Shown one piece after another: positions 19,201 through 26,944 of a stretch of 53,360 bases of DNA. The first letter of the stretch is position 1. Each line of letters begins with the position of its first letter. The notes under the pieces are model-generated. The model was not told the origin of the DNA and made no database searches. It worked only from the letters and a program-made list of their open reading frames with translations. Origin of the DNA: Luminiphilus sp. (GTDB lineage: Bacteria; Pseudomonadota; Gammaproteobacteria; Pseudomonadales; Halieaceae); the NCBI GenBank assembly GCA_029253085.1, contig JAQXAF010000001.1, positions 1-53,360 of the forward strand, read 5' to 3'. The position numbers were made by a program, and so were the translations under genes.

Positions 19201-19634
19201 TGCAATTCGGACTCATTGATAGCGGGCTTGATGGTGATTCTTTAACCCAGTCCCTAGTTATTGCCGAAGCAATGATTGCAGCAACGCTTAACGATGACCG
19301 GGGTCGCTGGATTCTTAGCCAGCGATCGGGTGCCTATAGCGAGTTGCTTCTCATGTCACCGGGGGTAAACGGAGCGCTGGCGCAGCACATCATAGATCGA
19401 ACCTTTCTTGATCCCGAGACGGGTTGTCGCTGGATAATTGACTATAAAACCAGTCGACCTAATGAATCAGAATCAGAGCAGCAATTTTTAGCACGTGAGT
19501 CTCAGCATTATTCGACACAGTTGGCTCGATATCGAACGCTGGTTGAAGCATTTGATCCCGCCGCAAGTACCGTGAAAACAGCGCTTTATTTTCCAGCGGA
19601 TAGTCTGTGGCTGTGTATTGAAGATGCTGCCTGA
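16287..19634 (+). CDS. AddA-like UvrD/RecB-family helicase-nuclease
   Basis: A 1115-residue ATP-dependent helicase with a C-terminal nuclease. Helicase motifs in order are Walker A APAGSGKTELLTQR (about 27-40), AMTFTRKAAAEMRER (Ia), VDEFQDTSNQQ (II), GDGMQSIYGFRYAD (III), LTQNFRS (IV), MTLHKAKGLQFDYVF (V) and LLYVGVTRAR (VI). The C-terminal RecB-type nuclease is intact: VVVHRALELL, the Asp of DRTFLD, WIIDYKTS and QLARYRTLVE. GTG 16287 overlaps the stop of the AddB-like gene (GTGA), so the two are translationally coupled. Together they should form a heterodimer with nuclease sites in both subunits, as in AddAB. The expected role is processing double-strand DNA ends for recombination. No recBCD gene is in the window. 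Confidence 0.88.
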   Translation: MTDSDTQIRLTALDPTRSFCVTAPAGSGKTELLTQRILALLPTVDRPEQVLAMTFTRKAAAEMRERLLSKLDEARRRVEVTKSYERQTRDLALAVLAHADERNWSLDPEEFNLRTIDSLCADLTRQMPILSGLGGAVEITDQDKPLFEQAIIALFDAVGSEAQVGEDLRCLLLHFNNDWDALRELLVALLARRGDWGRSLGQHADPAEAARALQATVEALIQSVVDRLCKSFESCFEELQQLSQLSADELGQPDVHLGADYQALASWQYASHILLTGAGEWRKPGGVNVKLGFPAKSEAKARLQSLLNSLSESPVPSELLELRALPVVSDEDISWGLVLRLSRLLPVLQAQLLLVFQREGRVDFTHVALAAQQALGADEEPTDLALRLDYQIVHILVDEFQDTSNQQFELLKKLMRGWHEHNATGASPRTAFIVGDGMQSIYGFRYADVGLFLQAKARGIGGLPLESLELTQNFRSQAGVVDWVNRVFAEVFPKVNDAERSEVSHTRAVPVNAALPGNAVEAHLFPDDAGLTEANWIAEKVAQIYQSEPDATIAVLMRARSHAAPIIAALQQHDLPFLGRDLEKIQHSAAVMDLLSLCRWLSNPADEVAALALLRAPFCGVLLSEIYPLIEDQPRPFSLRSVLRRAAEQLDANGATRAGSLEAALDWAETRRDRLSLRVWVEQTWLQLHGASTLSKQGIADAMSFFDLLARADAEGIGLDPDWLERALDQRYASHDHGQSGVELMTLHKAKGLQFDYVFMPALHKGTRGNQRALLRWHFHGQAGQGRLLIAADDRQKNGSTLYNYLNWLQKGKEAAELRRLLYVGVTRARCRVWLSGLGRTDSADGSRLTWPGSASPFGILREALSGEAVEHTASITAAPLEEKNSGTAPSLSTCPLWRLPLTNFAVQKPGDGEQASIPRQQGIQGEQSALIQPAGHFTERIVGVVVHRALELLSQRDVLPSGVDTTIRRGLQFGLIDSGLDGDSLTQSLVIAEAMIAATLNDDRGRWILSQRSGAYSELLLMSPGVNGALAQHIIDRTFLDPETGCRWIIDYKTSRPNESESEQQFLARESQHYSTQLARYRTLVEAFDPAASTVKTALYFPADSLWLCIEDAA

Positions 19635-19774
19635 TTGCGCTCTCGCAATAGCCGGGGCGGCTTGAGCCATAAAAATAGGGTGTATGAGTCATCGTACTCG
19701 TGGCGGTATTACGTAACATTGTTAGGCACCATCGCTCGATGGACGCTGCAGAGAATTTTGAAATGAAACGCTAA

Positions 19775-20089
19775 GCGCCGATTTTATGGGTCACGGGGAG
19801 CATCTCAACGGATGAAACTGGGCGCGAGTGGTTGGGGGTTAATACGGCGGTTTATATGACCATAAATCATGGTGTGAGGTCGGTCGCTTTCGGGCTGTTG
19901 GGATTTGCGTCCAATGCGTGGTGGTTAACGATTGCCGTCATGAGTTTTGGGGTGATACTAGGCGCGTGGTTGGGTACACGCTTGCGGCAGTATGTGCCGC
20001 GAACAAATTTTGAAGCCGTCTTTAAGTGGGTTGTCACTGCACTTGCACTGCGATTAATTATTTTGACGGTCTTGGAGATGAAAGCTTGA
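19775..20089 (+). pseudogene. Remnant of a TauE/SafE-family permease (C-terminal fragment)
   Basis: The frame from 19775 to the TGA at 20087-20089 encodes about 104 residues that look like the end of a TauE/SafE anion permease: PILWVTGS, REWLGVNTAVYMTINH, two hydrophobic helices and the closing FKWVVTALALRLIIL. Full members have about 250 residues. The N-terminal half is absent, because the helicase gene ends at 19634 and an in-frame TAA lies at 19772-19774. There is no convincing start; TTG 19832 or ATG 19856 are possible weak ones. The end overlaps the rarD start, and GGAG inside the remnant serves as rarD's ribosome site, which may explain why this piece was kept. It is most likely a deletion scar. 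Confidence 0.7.
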
Positions 20090-20982
20090 AGGGATCTGCC
20101 TCACAAAATCGTCTGGGTATTTTGCTCGCCCTAATTGCTAACTCAGTGTGGGGGTGTGCAGCGCTCTACTGGATACAAACAAAACCCGTCCCGCCTTTAG
20201 ATGTATTGGCGCACCGTGGCGTCTGGACCTTGCCCGCAGTGTTACTTGTTTTGCTGGCGTTTGGACGATTTAGATCGACGCTCCTGTTGCTTAAAGATTG
20301 GCACACATTGAAATTCACTGCCTTGGCAGCATTTCTGATATCAATCAATTGGGGCGTGTTTCTCTTCGCTGTTACCAATGGCCGTGCTACTGAGGCCAGC
20401 TTGGGTTACTTCATGCTGCCCATACTGACTGCCATGGCAGGGGTGTTAGTTTTTAGAGAGCAGCCCACTCGGCCTCAGCAGGTGGCCATGGTGCTGGCCG
20501 TTCTGGCGGTAGCGGTTCAGCTAGTCGCTGTGGGCACGCTGCCCATCGTATCGCTGACGTTGTCTATCTCCTTCGCTACCTATAGCGTCATACGCAAATA
20601 CATCCAGGCGGATGCGATTCAGGGGCTCTTCATGGAGTCACTATTTCTTATGCCTGTTGGGGCTGTTTGGTTGTTTTTACATGAAGGGGGTGGGCTTTTT
20701 GAATACGGGCTACGCACAGACTTATTTCTATTGGGTGCCGGTGCATTAACGGCGGTACCCCTGCTGACTCATGTCGCCTCGGCGCGAATTTTACCGATGT
20801 CGACAGTCGGGCTTTTTTCATATCTTGGGCCCTCGTTACAGCTGGTCGTCGCTCAAACGCTATTGGGTGAATCAATTACTCCCGCGACACTGCTGTCATT
20901 TCTTATCGTCTGGTGCGGCCTTGCTTTTATTCTTTTCGATAATTTTAGGGCACTGCGCCGGATCAGAAAAAATCGAAGCTAA
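20086..20982 (+). CDS. rarD: RarD-type EamA family transporter
   Basis: A 299-residue inner-membrane protein of the drug/metabolite transporter superfamily, RarD branch. It has about ten hydrophobic helices. Family landmarks include GILLALIANSVWGCAALYW, LAHRGVWTLP, SINWGVFLFAVTNGRATEASLGYF and FSYLGPSLQLVVAQTLLGE. The length agrees with E. coli RarD (296). The start is TTG 20086, with GGAG eight bases upstream, overlapping the stop of the TauE remnant (TTGA). A longer frame from 20026 would add an unlikely Cys-rich N-terminus. RarD was named from chloramphenicol sensitivity in other bacteria, but the substrate is not established. It stands alone and is convergent with the nucleotidyltransferase gene. 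Confidence 0.88.
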   Translation: MKGSASQNRLGILLALIANSVWGCAALYWIQTKPVPPLDVLAHRGVWTLPAVLLVLLAFGRFRSTLLLLKDWHTLKFTALAAFLISINWGVFLFAVTNGRATEASLGYFMLPILTAMAGVLVFREQPTRPQQVAMVLAVLAVAVQLVAVGTLPIVSLTLSISFATYSVIRKYIQADAIQGLFMESLFLMPVGAVWLFLHEGGGLFEYGLRTDLFLLGAGALTAVPLLTHVASARILPMSTVGLFSYLGPSLQLVVAQTLLGESITPATLLSFLIVWCGLAFILFDNFRALRRIRKNRS

Positions 20983-21047
20983 TGCATTGTTTACCGTCAT
21001 AGAGGTTGGGCGTGGGTAGTTGAAGTCCAAGTCACTGGTCAACAGAT

Positions 21048-21713
21048 TTAGCTTACGTCAGCAGCCCATTGCAGTTTGCGCTGAGTCTCTAATTCAAATT
21101 GAATACGGTCATCCTCGCTGTCGATATCACGAATGAAATGATCATTCGCTGTTTGCCAGCGCGAGCTGTGCGCGTGGTTAGCTGTGCGCCAAGCTCCTGA
21201 GCCGAAGGTTTGGTCTCCGGAGGTGATCTGATGGATTACCTGTGAATCAAAAATAACGGGATGTCCTGGTACACCGCCCACTTCGGGCCCAACGAAGTGA
21301 ATGGATGGGCCGCGTGCTCGAAAAACATCAAGGACGGCCTGGTAATCTTTGCTATTCAGTAAGGGCAAGTCAGAGGGGCAAACGAGTACGTTTTTAACGT
21401 GAGGGGAGAGTTTCGACACCCCCAAGCGCACAGAATCTGATTGATGGTGTTGGTCTTCTAGTTGATGCACGGTCGTCACAGGCTGATTCAATAAAGCTGG
21501 GCTGATCAGATGGCCGTGATGGCCTAGAACGACAACAATCTCTGTCAGCTCCAGTGTGCTGATGGCCTTAATCTGTCGGTGGATTAGAGCGATTCCGTCA
21601 AGTTGCAGGAGGCATTTGGGTCGGTGGCCGAGTCGACTGCCTGCGCCTGCCGCTAGGATGACTGCCCCCGTGGTGCCAGTTTTGTCTTGTTGTGGATTGG
21701 AAGCCCCGATCAT
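21048..21713 (-). CDS. MobA-like nucleotidyltransferase (MocA-type)
   Basis: A 221-residue protein with the NTP-transferase Rossmann-like fold of the MobA/MocA family. The nucleotide-binding signature AVILAAGAGSRLGHRPKCLL is near residue 17. VLVCPSDLPLL supplies the metal-binding Asp, and the PEVGGVPGHPVIFDSQV region is typical. In MocA relatives this fold adds CMP to molybdopterin. Here there are no molybdenum enzyme genes near by, so the substrate is open. Its ATG overlaps the stop of the TauE/SafE-type gene (ATGA), placing it at the end of the cbb3 oxidase operon and making coupled translation likely. Confidence 0.8.
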   Translation of the reverse strand: MIGASNPQQDKTGTTGAVILAAGAGSRLGHRPKCLLQLDGIALIHRQIKAISTLELTEIVVVLGHHGHLISPALLNQPVTTVHQLEDQHHQSDSVRLGVSKLSPHVKNVLVCPSDLPLLNSKDYQAVLDVFRARGPSIHFVGPEVGGVPGHPVIFDSQVIHQITSGDQTFGSGAWRTANHAHSSRWQTANDHFIRDIDSEDDRIQFELETQRKLQWAADVS

Positions 21714-22477
21714 ATTGAACGGCCTTCACTTGATGAAGGGTGGTGATGGTCAGGGTGATCTGAGCTGGATGGTCCTAGCTCTTGCTGAGGGTTGTGCTTC
21801 ATAGGCATGACGCCGTGCCCAGACAGGGGAGTTATCAGCCACAGGCTCCAAGATCCCATAACAATGAGTGTGCCTCCCATGATATTCCGGAAGACGCGAT
21901 GACGCATGATAACACTGGCTTGCTGGCCTACTAACGTTGTTCCCAGCATGGCAGGTAACGTTCCCACTCCAAATAAGCCCATTAGAAAAGCCCCATCGAA
22001 AGGTCCAGTCGCGGTCGCTGCGCTCCAGGCCAGTGCGCTGTAAACCAATCCGCAGGGCATAAAGCCCCAAAGAGCCCCCATGACCATGGCATGGCCCCAA
22101 TTTTTTGGCGGTAGGAATGCCCGGAGCATTGGACTTAAACCGCGCCAAATACCGCCACCGAGTCGCTCTAGCGCTGTAATGCCGTACCAGAGTTTTAACG
22201 TGTGTAGGCCCACCGAAATCAGCAGTAATGCGGCAATGACACGCAGGTAGATTGTCCATTGGGTGATGGGAAGGAACAGTGCAACGGAGCCTATGAAGCC
22301 GCCTATCGAGCCATAGCCCAGCAAACGCCCGCTATGGTAGGCCAATGGGAAACTCCATTTTTTGTCTTCGGGGGCGCGAAAGGCCAATGCCAGACCGCCA
22401 CACATTCCCATGCAGTGCCCCGCACCTGCGAGCCCAAGGAGCAGGGCGCTGATGGCCTCAGTTCCGGTCATTGTCAT
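21710..22477 (-). CDS. TauE/SafE-type membrane protein of the cbb3 oxidase operon, His-rich tail
   Basis: A 255-residue inner-membrane protein with about six helices. The family commonly follows ccoS. Helix 1 carries GAGHCMGMCGG, a CxxxC motif suited to metal or thiol chemistry, and WGFMPCGLVYSAL repeats the pattern in the second half. The C-terminus is polar and His/Met-rich (GVMPMKHN ... DHPDHHHP), which suggests copper handling. The family is labelled sulfite exporter by homology, but in cco operons a part in copper supply or c-type cytochrome/oxidase maturation is more likely (inference). ATG 22477 lies inside the end of ccoS (20-base overlap), and the stop overlaps the nucleotidyltransferase start. 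Confidence 0.85.
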   Translation of the reverse strand: MTMTGTEAISALLLGLAGAGHCMGMCGGLALAFRAPEDKKWSFPLAYHSGRLLGYGSIGGFIGSVALFLPITQWTIYLRVIAALLLISVGLHTLKLWYGITALERLGGGIWRGLSPMLRAFLPPKNWGHAMVMGALWGFMPCGLVYSALAWSAATATGPFDGAFLMGLFGVGTLPAMLGTTLVGQQASVIMRHRVFRNIMGGTLIVMGSWSLWLITPLSGHGVMPMKHNPQQELGPSSSDHPDHHHPSSSEGRSI

Positions 22478-22637
22478 CTGGCGGTGTTGAGTTACCTGTT
22501 AGATCGTCATTCAAAGCACGCCAAGCATCGTGGTCGAGATCGTCATATTGGCCTCGATTGATGGACCAAATAAGTAAAGCGGCCACAATGATGACAAAAA
22601 TTAGTGCGATGGGTATGAGTAAATAAAGGCTCTCCAA
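22458..22637 (-). CDS. ccoS: cbb3 oxidase assembly protein CcoS
   Basis: A 59-residue membrane protein needed to insert heme and copper into cbb3 oxidase in other bacteria. It begins ESLYLLIPIALIFV after the start, the typical CcoS N-terminus, with one membrane helix followed by SINRGQYDDLDHDAWR, the conserved cytoplasmic YDDLD motif. TTG 22637 was chosen because AAGGA lies eight bases upstream and the family begins M-E-S-L-Y here. A longer frame from 22685 would run into ccoI. It starts four bases after the ccoI stop and overlaps the next gene by 20 bases. Confidence 0.88.
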   Translation of the reverse strand: MESLYLLIPIALIFVIIVAALLIWSINRGQYDDLDHDAWRALNDDLTGNSTPPDDNDRN

Positions 22638-22641
22638 AATA

Positions 22642-25074
22642 TCAGTCCTTAAGCCGGCGTAATCGTAGGGCATTGAGAACCACAAGCAGTGAACTGGCGG
22701 ACATGCCGAGTGCTGCTGCCCAGGGTGGTATGAAGCCTAATGCTGCCAGTGGCAGCCCAAGCAAATTATAACTGGCTGCCCACAGTAAGTTTTGTCGAGT
22801 GATACGACGGGTCGCATAGGCGGCCTTCCTAATCATTAAAATTCTATCGGTGTTTTCCTCTGTAATAACAAAGTCAGCTTGAGTCTGTGCTAACGCTGTG
22901 GCGCCAGCGACCGCAACTGAGACATCAGCAGCACGCAGCAGCGGTGCGTCATTAAGGCCATCACCAATCGCCAACACGGTGGCCCCGGCACTCTGCCGTT
23001 GCTGAAGTTCGGCAAGTTTTTCTTCCGGCTTCAATGCGGCGGTAAAAGTCAGGTCTAAATTCGATGCTATTTGTTGAACTCGGGATTCGGTATCCCCCGA
23101 TAAAATCTCAAGGCTTAGAGCTTCCCTCTTAAGTTCGGTTACGAGATGCCGTGTGCCGGGGCGCAAGCTTTCTGAAAGGCTAATCCATGCGAGCCAGCGG
23201 CCGTCTTCGACCAGTGCAACCCAGTAATGATCTTCATCGGGTCTATCGGGCAGTCCGGGGGCAATGTCGCGGCAAAACGTTAGGCTGCCAAGACGTAACT
23301 TTATATTGCGCTCACTATCCCAACCCTCGACCCCCTGAGCCGCGATGATTTCGACATTTCGAATCGCCGTATTTTGTGCTCTATGATGGAAGGGTCTTGC
23401 GGCGGGGTGGCTACTGAATTGCTGCAGAGCAGCGGCGGTGCCCAGTGCGGTATCGGTATCAATACCTTGCGCAGTGCGAATCGTTGAAATCACAAGCTGG
23501 GTCTCGGTTAGAGTGCCCGTCTTATCAAATATGATGTGGTTTGCGGCGGCAGCGGCCAACAGGCCGGTCTCACTGCGAACGCGAACGCCTCGTCGCCCCA
23601 ACCAAGCGTTGCCTGCGGTTAATGCTGCGGGCGTCGCTAAGGATAAAGCGCACGGACAGGCCACGACTAAAACCGCGATACTCGCCCAAAAGGCCCTTGA
23701 AGGATCTATATTCCACCAAACGACAAATGTGATGGCGGCCGCCAGGAGTACAATGCTAATAAACCGTGCTGCAAATTGATCGATCAGCTGTAGGTGAGCG
23801 GGCTTATCTTCACGGGCTCTGTCAATATCTTGCGCTAGAGCTGCAAGGCGTGACTCGCTAAAACGATGTTCCACCACCAGCTCTAGGCTGGCACCCTCGT
23901 TAACGGTGCCCGCAAAGACAACATCGTCTTTTTGCACGCTCCTCGGGAGTGCTTCTCCCGTGAAAACTGCTTCATCAATGACTGACGTCCCCGAGATAAC
24001 TCGCGAATCGAAAGCGATAGCCTCGCCAGTGGCAACCCGTATGTTTGCCCCAGGGCCCACCGAGTCTCTAGGGAGGCGCTGCCACCGATGATCACGTAAT
24101 ACCGCGACAAACTCTGGGAGCTCATCGGCAAGTTGCACCAGTTGAATCAGGTCTCTGTCCCGCAGCCTTTTCTCTACAAAGCGCGCTAACAACAGAAAAA
24201 AGATAAACATAGTGACGGAGTCGTAGTAAGTCTCGCCACCGCCTTGTACCGTTGACCAAAGGCTTGCTGCGGTCGCAAGCGCCAGTGCTAAGGACACGGA
24301 GCTGTCCATAATCAGTGTGCGATGCTTTAGGTGTTGCCAAGCGCGCTCAAAAAATTCGCGTCCACTGTAAGCGAGGACAAAGAGCGTTAGCGGCGCACTC
24401 ATGAGGCGCAGTAATTGTTGAAGGTCGGCGTCGATACCTTGCAACGCCCCAGCATGAAGTGCGATGGCAAACATGCCGACTTGCATCATGCCAAGGAAGG
24501 CAATTCCAAGACGGCGTAAATCCCGACGGTAGTCCTCGCGCATTTGTTGAAGTCGACTGTCAGCGCGCCACGGCTGTACGCCATAGCCTAAGCCCTGTAA
24601 CACTTCTACGGCCGGGCCAGCGGCGCGGCCAGGTAACAAGTTGATCGTTACTTTTCCCAGCGCCAGTTGAATGTGTAGTGACTGAACTTCTTCTAGCTCT
24701 TGAAGAAAGCGTTCGATAACCCAGGCGCAGGCAGCGCAGCTCATACCCGTTACCATGAGCGGAATTTCTTGCTGCTCTGCATCGACTTTGGCAAAGGTCT
24801 GCAGCCAAGTTTTGTCGTTATACCAATCGGAGGTTTGTGTCGTTTGTTGCGCCGGGGTAGGGGGGTAGTCGGTGCGTTGCTGATAGAAAGCCGTCATGTC
24901 GGCTCCCGCGATCAGGTTGGCGACGGTTTGACAGCCAAAGCAGCATACGGCTCGATCGGTATTGTCCATGCGAACTGAAAATTCCGCGCCAATGGGCAGA
25001 GGTTCTCCACAATGGAAACACTGTGTTGCAGTCGGCTCAACATTCAAAAGAGGTGATCGCCATCGATTCGCCAT
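22642..25074 (-). CDS. ccoI: Copper-translocating P1B-type ATPase CcoI (FixI)
   Basis: An inner-membrane copper pump of 810 residues (801 if TTG 25047 is the start) that supplies copper for the CcoN active site. The N-terminal cysteine domain (CFHCGEPLP, CCFGCQTVAN) is followed by a heavy-metal-associated domain with GMSCAACAWVIE. Eight membrane helices follow, with the ion-path motif ACPCALSLATPAAL. The phosphorylation site is FDKTGTLT and the hinge is AIGDGLNDAPLL. The dedicated HMA and cysteine pattern plus its place after ccoH identify it as CcoI rather than a general CopA. ATG 25074 overlaps ccoH by 31 bases and has a weak ribosome site. Confidence 0.93.
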   Translation of the reverse strand: MANRWRSPLLNVEPTATQCFHCGEPLPIGAEFSVRMDNTDRAVCCFGCQTVANLIAGADMTAFYQQRTDYPPTPAQQTTQTSDWYNDKTWLQTFAKVDAEQQEIPLMVTGMSCAACAWVIERFLQELEEVQSLHIQLALGKVTINLLPGRAAGPAVEVLQGLGYGVQPWRADSRLQQMREDYRRDLRRLGIAFLGMMQVGMFAIALHAGALQGIDADLQQLLRLMSAPLTLFVLAYSGREFFERAWQHLKHRTLIMDSSVSLALALATAASLWSTVQGGGETYYDSVTMFIFFLLLARFVEKRLRDRDLIQLVQLADELPEFVAVLRDHRWQRLPRDSVGPGANIRVATGEAIAFDSRVISGTSVIDEAVFTGEALPRSVQKDDVVFAGTVNEGASLELVVEHRFSESRLAALAQDIDRAREDKPAHLQLIDQFAARFISIVLLAAAITFVVWWNIDPSRAFWASIAVLVVACPCALSLATPAALTAGNAWLGRRGVRVRSETGLLAAAAANHIIFDKTGTLTETQLVISTIRTAQGIDTDTALGTAAALQQFSSHPAARPFHHRAQNTAIRNVEIIAAQGVEGWDSERNIKLRLGSLTFCRDIAPGLPDRPDEDHYWVALVEDGRWLAWISLSESLRPGTRHLVTELKREALSLEILSGDTESRVQQIASNLDLTFTAALKPEEKLAELQQRQSAGATVLAIGDGLNDAPLLRAADVSVAVAGATALAQTQADFVITEENTDRILMIRKAAYATRRITRQNLLWAASYNLLGLPLAALGFIPPWAAALGMSASSLLVVLNALRLRRLKD

Positions 25075-25487
25075 TCGCTACTGACGCCCTCGTCGAGGGT
25101 CCAGTGCCAACGCCCCTTTAATACTTGGGGCAACAAAACTCGGTAGTGACCTAGGGAAATCTTTTGAACCGGTACGGCAAAATCGCGATCAGCTTCCATC
25201 GCATGGGATAGCAGGAGTCGTAACTGCGAGGCCTCAATCGGCCCTTCCATTTGGATGTTTAACTGGCGTTGCTGGGTGCTTAATTCTGCCTTGAGACCCA
25301 GTGCTCTTGCCTGGTTTTTTCGTTCGAGTTGCCGATTAATCGCCAAACCTTCCTTGTAGTAGTCATCGACTACCAGGTCATCGGCATACTGATTGGCAAT
25401 AACCACGGTGTATAAGGTGGCGACCACTGCAGTCCCCGGTAACAGAATCAGAAACCAGGGCCAGAATTGTTTATACCAAGGAAGCAT
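25044..25487 (-). CDS. ccoH: cbb3 oxidase assembly protein CcoH (FixH family)
   Basis: A 147-residue protein with one N-terminal membrane helix (FWPWFLILLPGTAVVATLYTVVIA) and a periplasmic FixH domain. YADDLVVDDYYKEGLAINRQLER, close after the helix, is the most diagnostic stretch. CcoH binds the oxidase subunits late in assembly and remains with the complex in some bacteria. The gene lies between ccoG and ccoI on the same strand, with a 15-base gap from ccoG. Its 3' end overlaps the ccoI start by 31 bases. Confidence 0.9.
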   Translation of the reverse strand: MLPWYKQFWPWFLILLPGTAVVATLYTVVIANQYADDLVVDDYYKEGLAINRQLERKNQARALGLKAELSTQQRQLNIQMEGPIEASQLRLLLSHAMEADRDFAVPVQKISLGHYRVLLPQVLKGRWHWTLDEGVSSEWRIDGDHLF

Positions 25488-25502
25488 AGCTTGTTGTACC
25501 CA

Positions 25503-26918
25503 TTATAGCGTCGGCCGGATGAAACGAGATTCCGCTTCTGCATAGACCGCTTCGTTACTGGTTGATACGGCTCTAAATAAAATAGGAGTGCCTGGCCGAA
25601 TTAGACTCTTAGGGTCAGCTCGAAGCCGAATGCCTAACTCTAATAACTCTCCTCCTAGAACTGTAACGGCCTCATCACCAAGGATAGATGCCCCTTCAAT
25701 TCCGTTAACCTCGATACGATAGGTTTCGGGTTGATCGCTACGATTGCTCAGGTGAAGTTCGTACACGTTATCGATTAAGCCCATGGGTGCCGGGAGATAA
25801 AGCTGGGAGCGGTCTCGTGACACACTGAGCTCCATCAGACTTCGATTGACCAGGGAAAAACTCAATAACGTCACCATCACCGATATTGCCACGATGTATC
25901 CCAATGTCTTTGGGGGTAAGCCTTTGGTTTCATTCCCCGCCAATGCGTTTTCACTGGTGTAGCTTACCAGTCCCTTAGGCGACCCCATTTTCTCCATAAT
26001 GGAATCACAGGCATCAATACACAGTGCGCAGCCGATGCATTCATACTGTAGCCCTGCTCGAATATCAATGCCGGTGGGACATACTTGAACACAGAGCTCG
26101 CAATCGACGCAGTCACCCTGGTGAGCCTCTTTGGTGGCAAAGCGTTTACGAGAACCTCTTGGCTCACCGCGCTTGGTGTCGTAAGTGACAACTAAGGTGT
26201 TCTTATCAAACATTACCGATTGAAACCTTGCGTAGGGACACATATCGGTGCACACCTTTTCCCTCAGGTATCCGGCATTCAGATAAGTGGCAACGCTAAA
26301 AAGCAGCGCAAAGCTCGCAGCGCTGGTGTCTGCGGTCAGTGATAAGAGGTCAGGCAGTAACTGGCGAATGGGCACGAAATAGCTAACAAACGTCACGCCC
26401 GTAAAAGCCGCAACCAAAGCCCAGCCGCAGTGCTTTAGAGTTTTTCTGCGCAGTTTGTGCCATGACAGTGGCTCTTGATCTAATTTTATTCTTTGGCTGC
26501 GACTCCCCTCAAAACGCTGTTCAATGTACATGAAAATGGCTGTCCAAACGGTTTGTGGGCAGGTGTATCCGCACCACAAGCGCCCCCAAAGCGCAGTCAC
26601 AGCAAATAGAGTAAAGGCAGCGATAATGAGAATAAAAGCGAGTAGCACTAGGTCTTGGGGCCAAAACGTCAGGCTCAAGATATGGAATTTTCTCGCTGGT
26701 AGGTCAAACAGTACCGCTTGTCGATTGCCGAACATCAGCCACGGCAACAGGAAATAACCAAGCAATAATGGCCAACCGGTGTACAGACGAAGTCGTTGAA
26801 AATGGCCCTCAATAGCGCGGGTATAAATTTTTTCTCGACGCTGGTGCTTGTCGAGTTCGCTCACCTCCGCTGGCACGACGGCATCAACGGCAATCACGTC
26901 ATCGTGTTGACTATTCAT
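25503..26918 (-). CDS. ccoG: CcoG (FixG/RdxA) iron-sulfur protein of cbb3 oxidase assembly
   Basis: A 471-residue inner-membrane protein with about five helices and two ferredoxin-type 4Fe-4S motifs: CVDCELCVQVCPTGIDIR and CIGCALCIDACDSIMEK. The additional membrane-side cysteines include LWCGYTCPQTVW (CxxxCP). The C-terminal Ig-like FixG domain begins after the helix near residue 350 (LSFSLVNRSLMEL). In Rhodobacter, CcoG reduces Cu(II) to Cu(I) for oxidase assembly, and the intact motifs support the same task here. It is followed by ccoH and ccoI, forming the usual GHIS maturation block behind the structural genes. Confidence 0.94.
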   Translation of the reverse strand: MNSQHDDVIAVDAVVPAEVSELDKHQRREKIYTRAIEGHFQRLRLYTGWPLLLGYFLLPWLMFGNRQAVLFDLPARKFHILSLTFWPQDLVLLAFILIIAAFTLFAVTALWGRLWCGYTCPQTVWTAIFMYIEQRFEGSRSQRIKLDQEPLSWHKLRRKTLKHCGWALVAAFTGVTFVSYFVPIRQLLPDLLSLTADTSAASFALLFSVATYLNAGYLREKVCTDMCPYARFQSVMFDKNTLVVTYDTKRGEPRGSRKRFATKEAHQGDCVDCELCVQVCPTGIDIRAGLQYECIGCALCIDACDSIMEKMGSPKGLVSYTSENALAGNETKGLPPKTLGYIVAISVMVTLLSFSLVNRSLMELSVSRDRSQLYLPAPMGLIDNVYELHLSNRSDQPETYRIEVNGIEGASILGDEAVTVLGGELLELGIRLRADPKSLIRPGTPILFRAVSTSNEAVYAEAESRFIRPTL

Positions 26919-26944
26919 GGCTAGAGGTCTTCAAAGATGACGTG

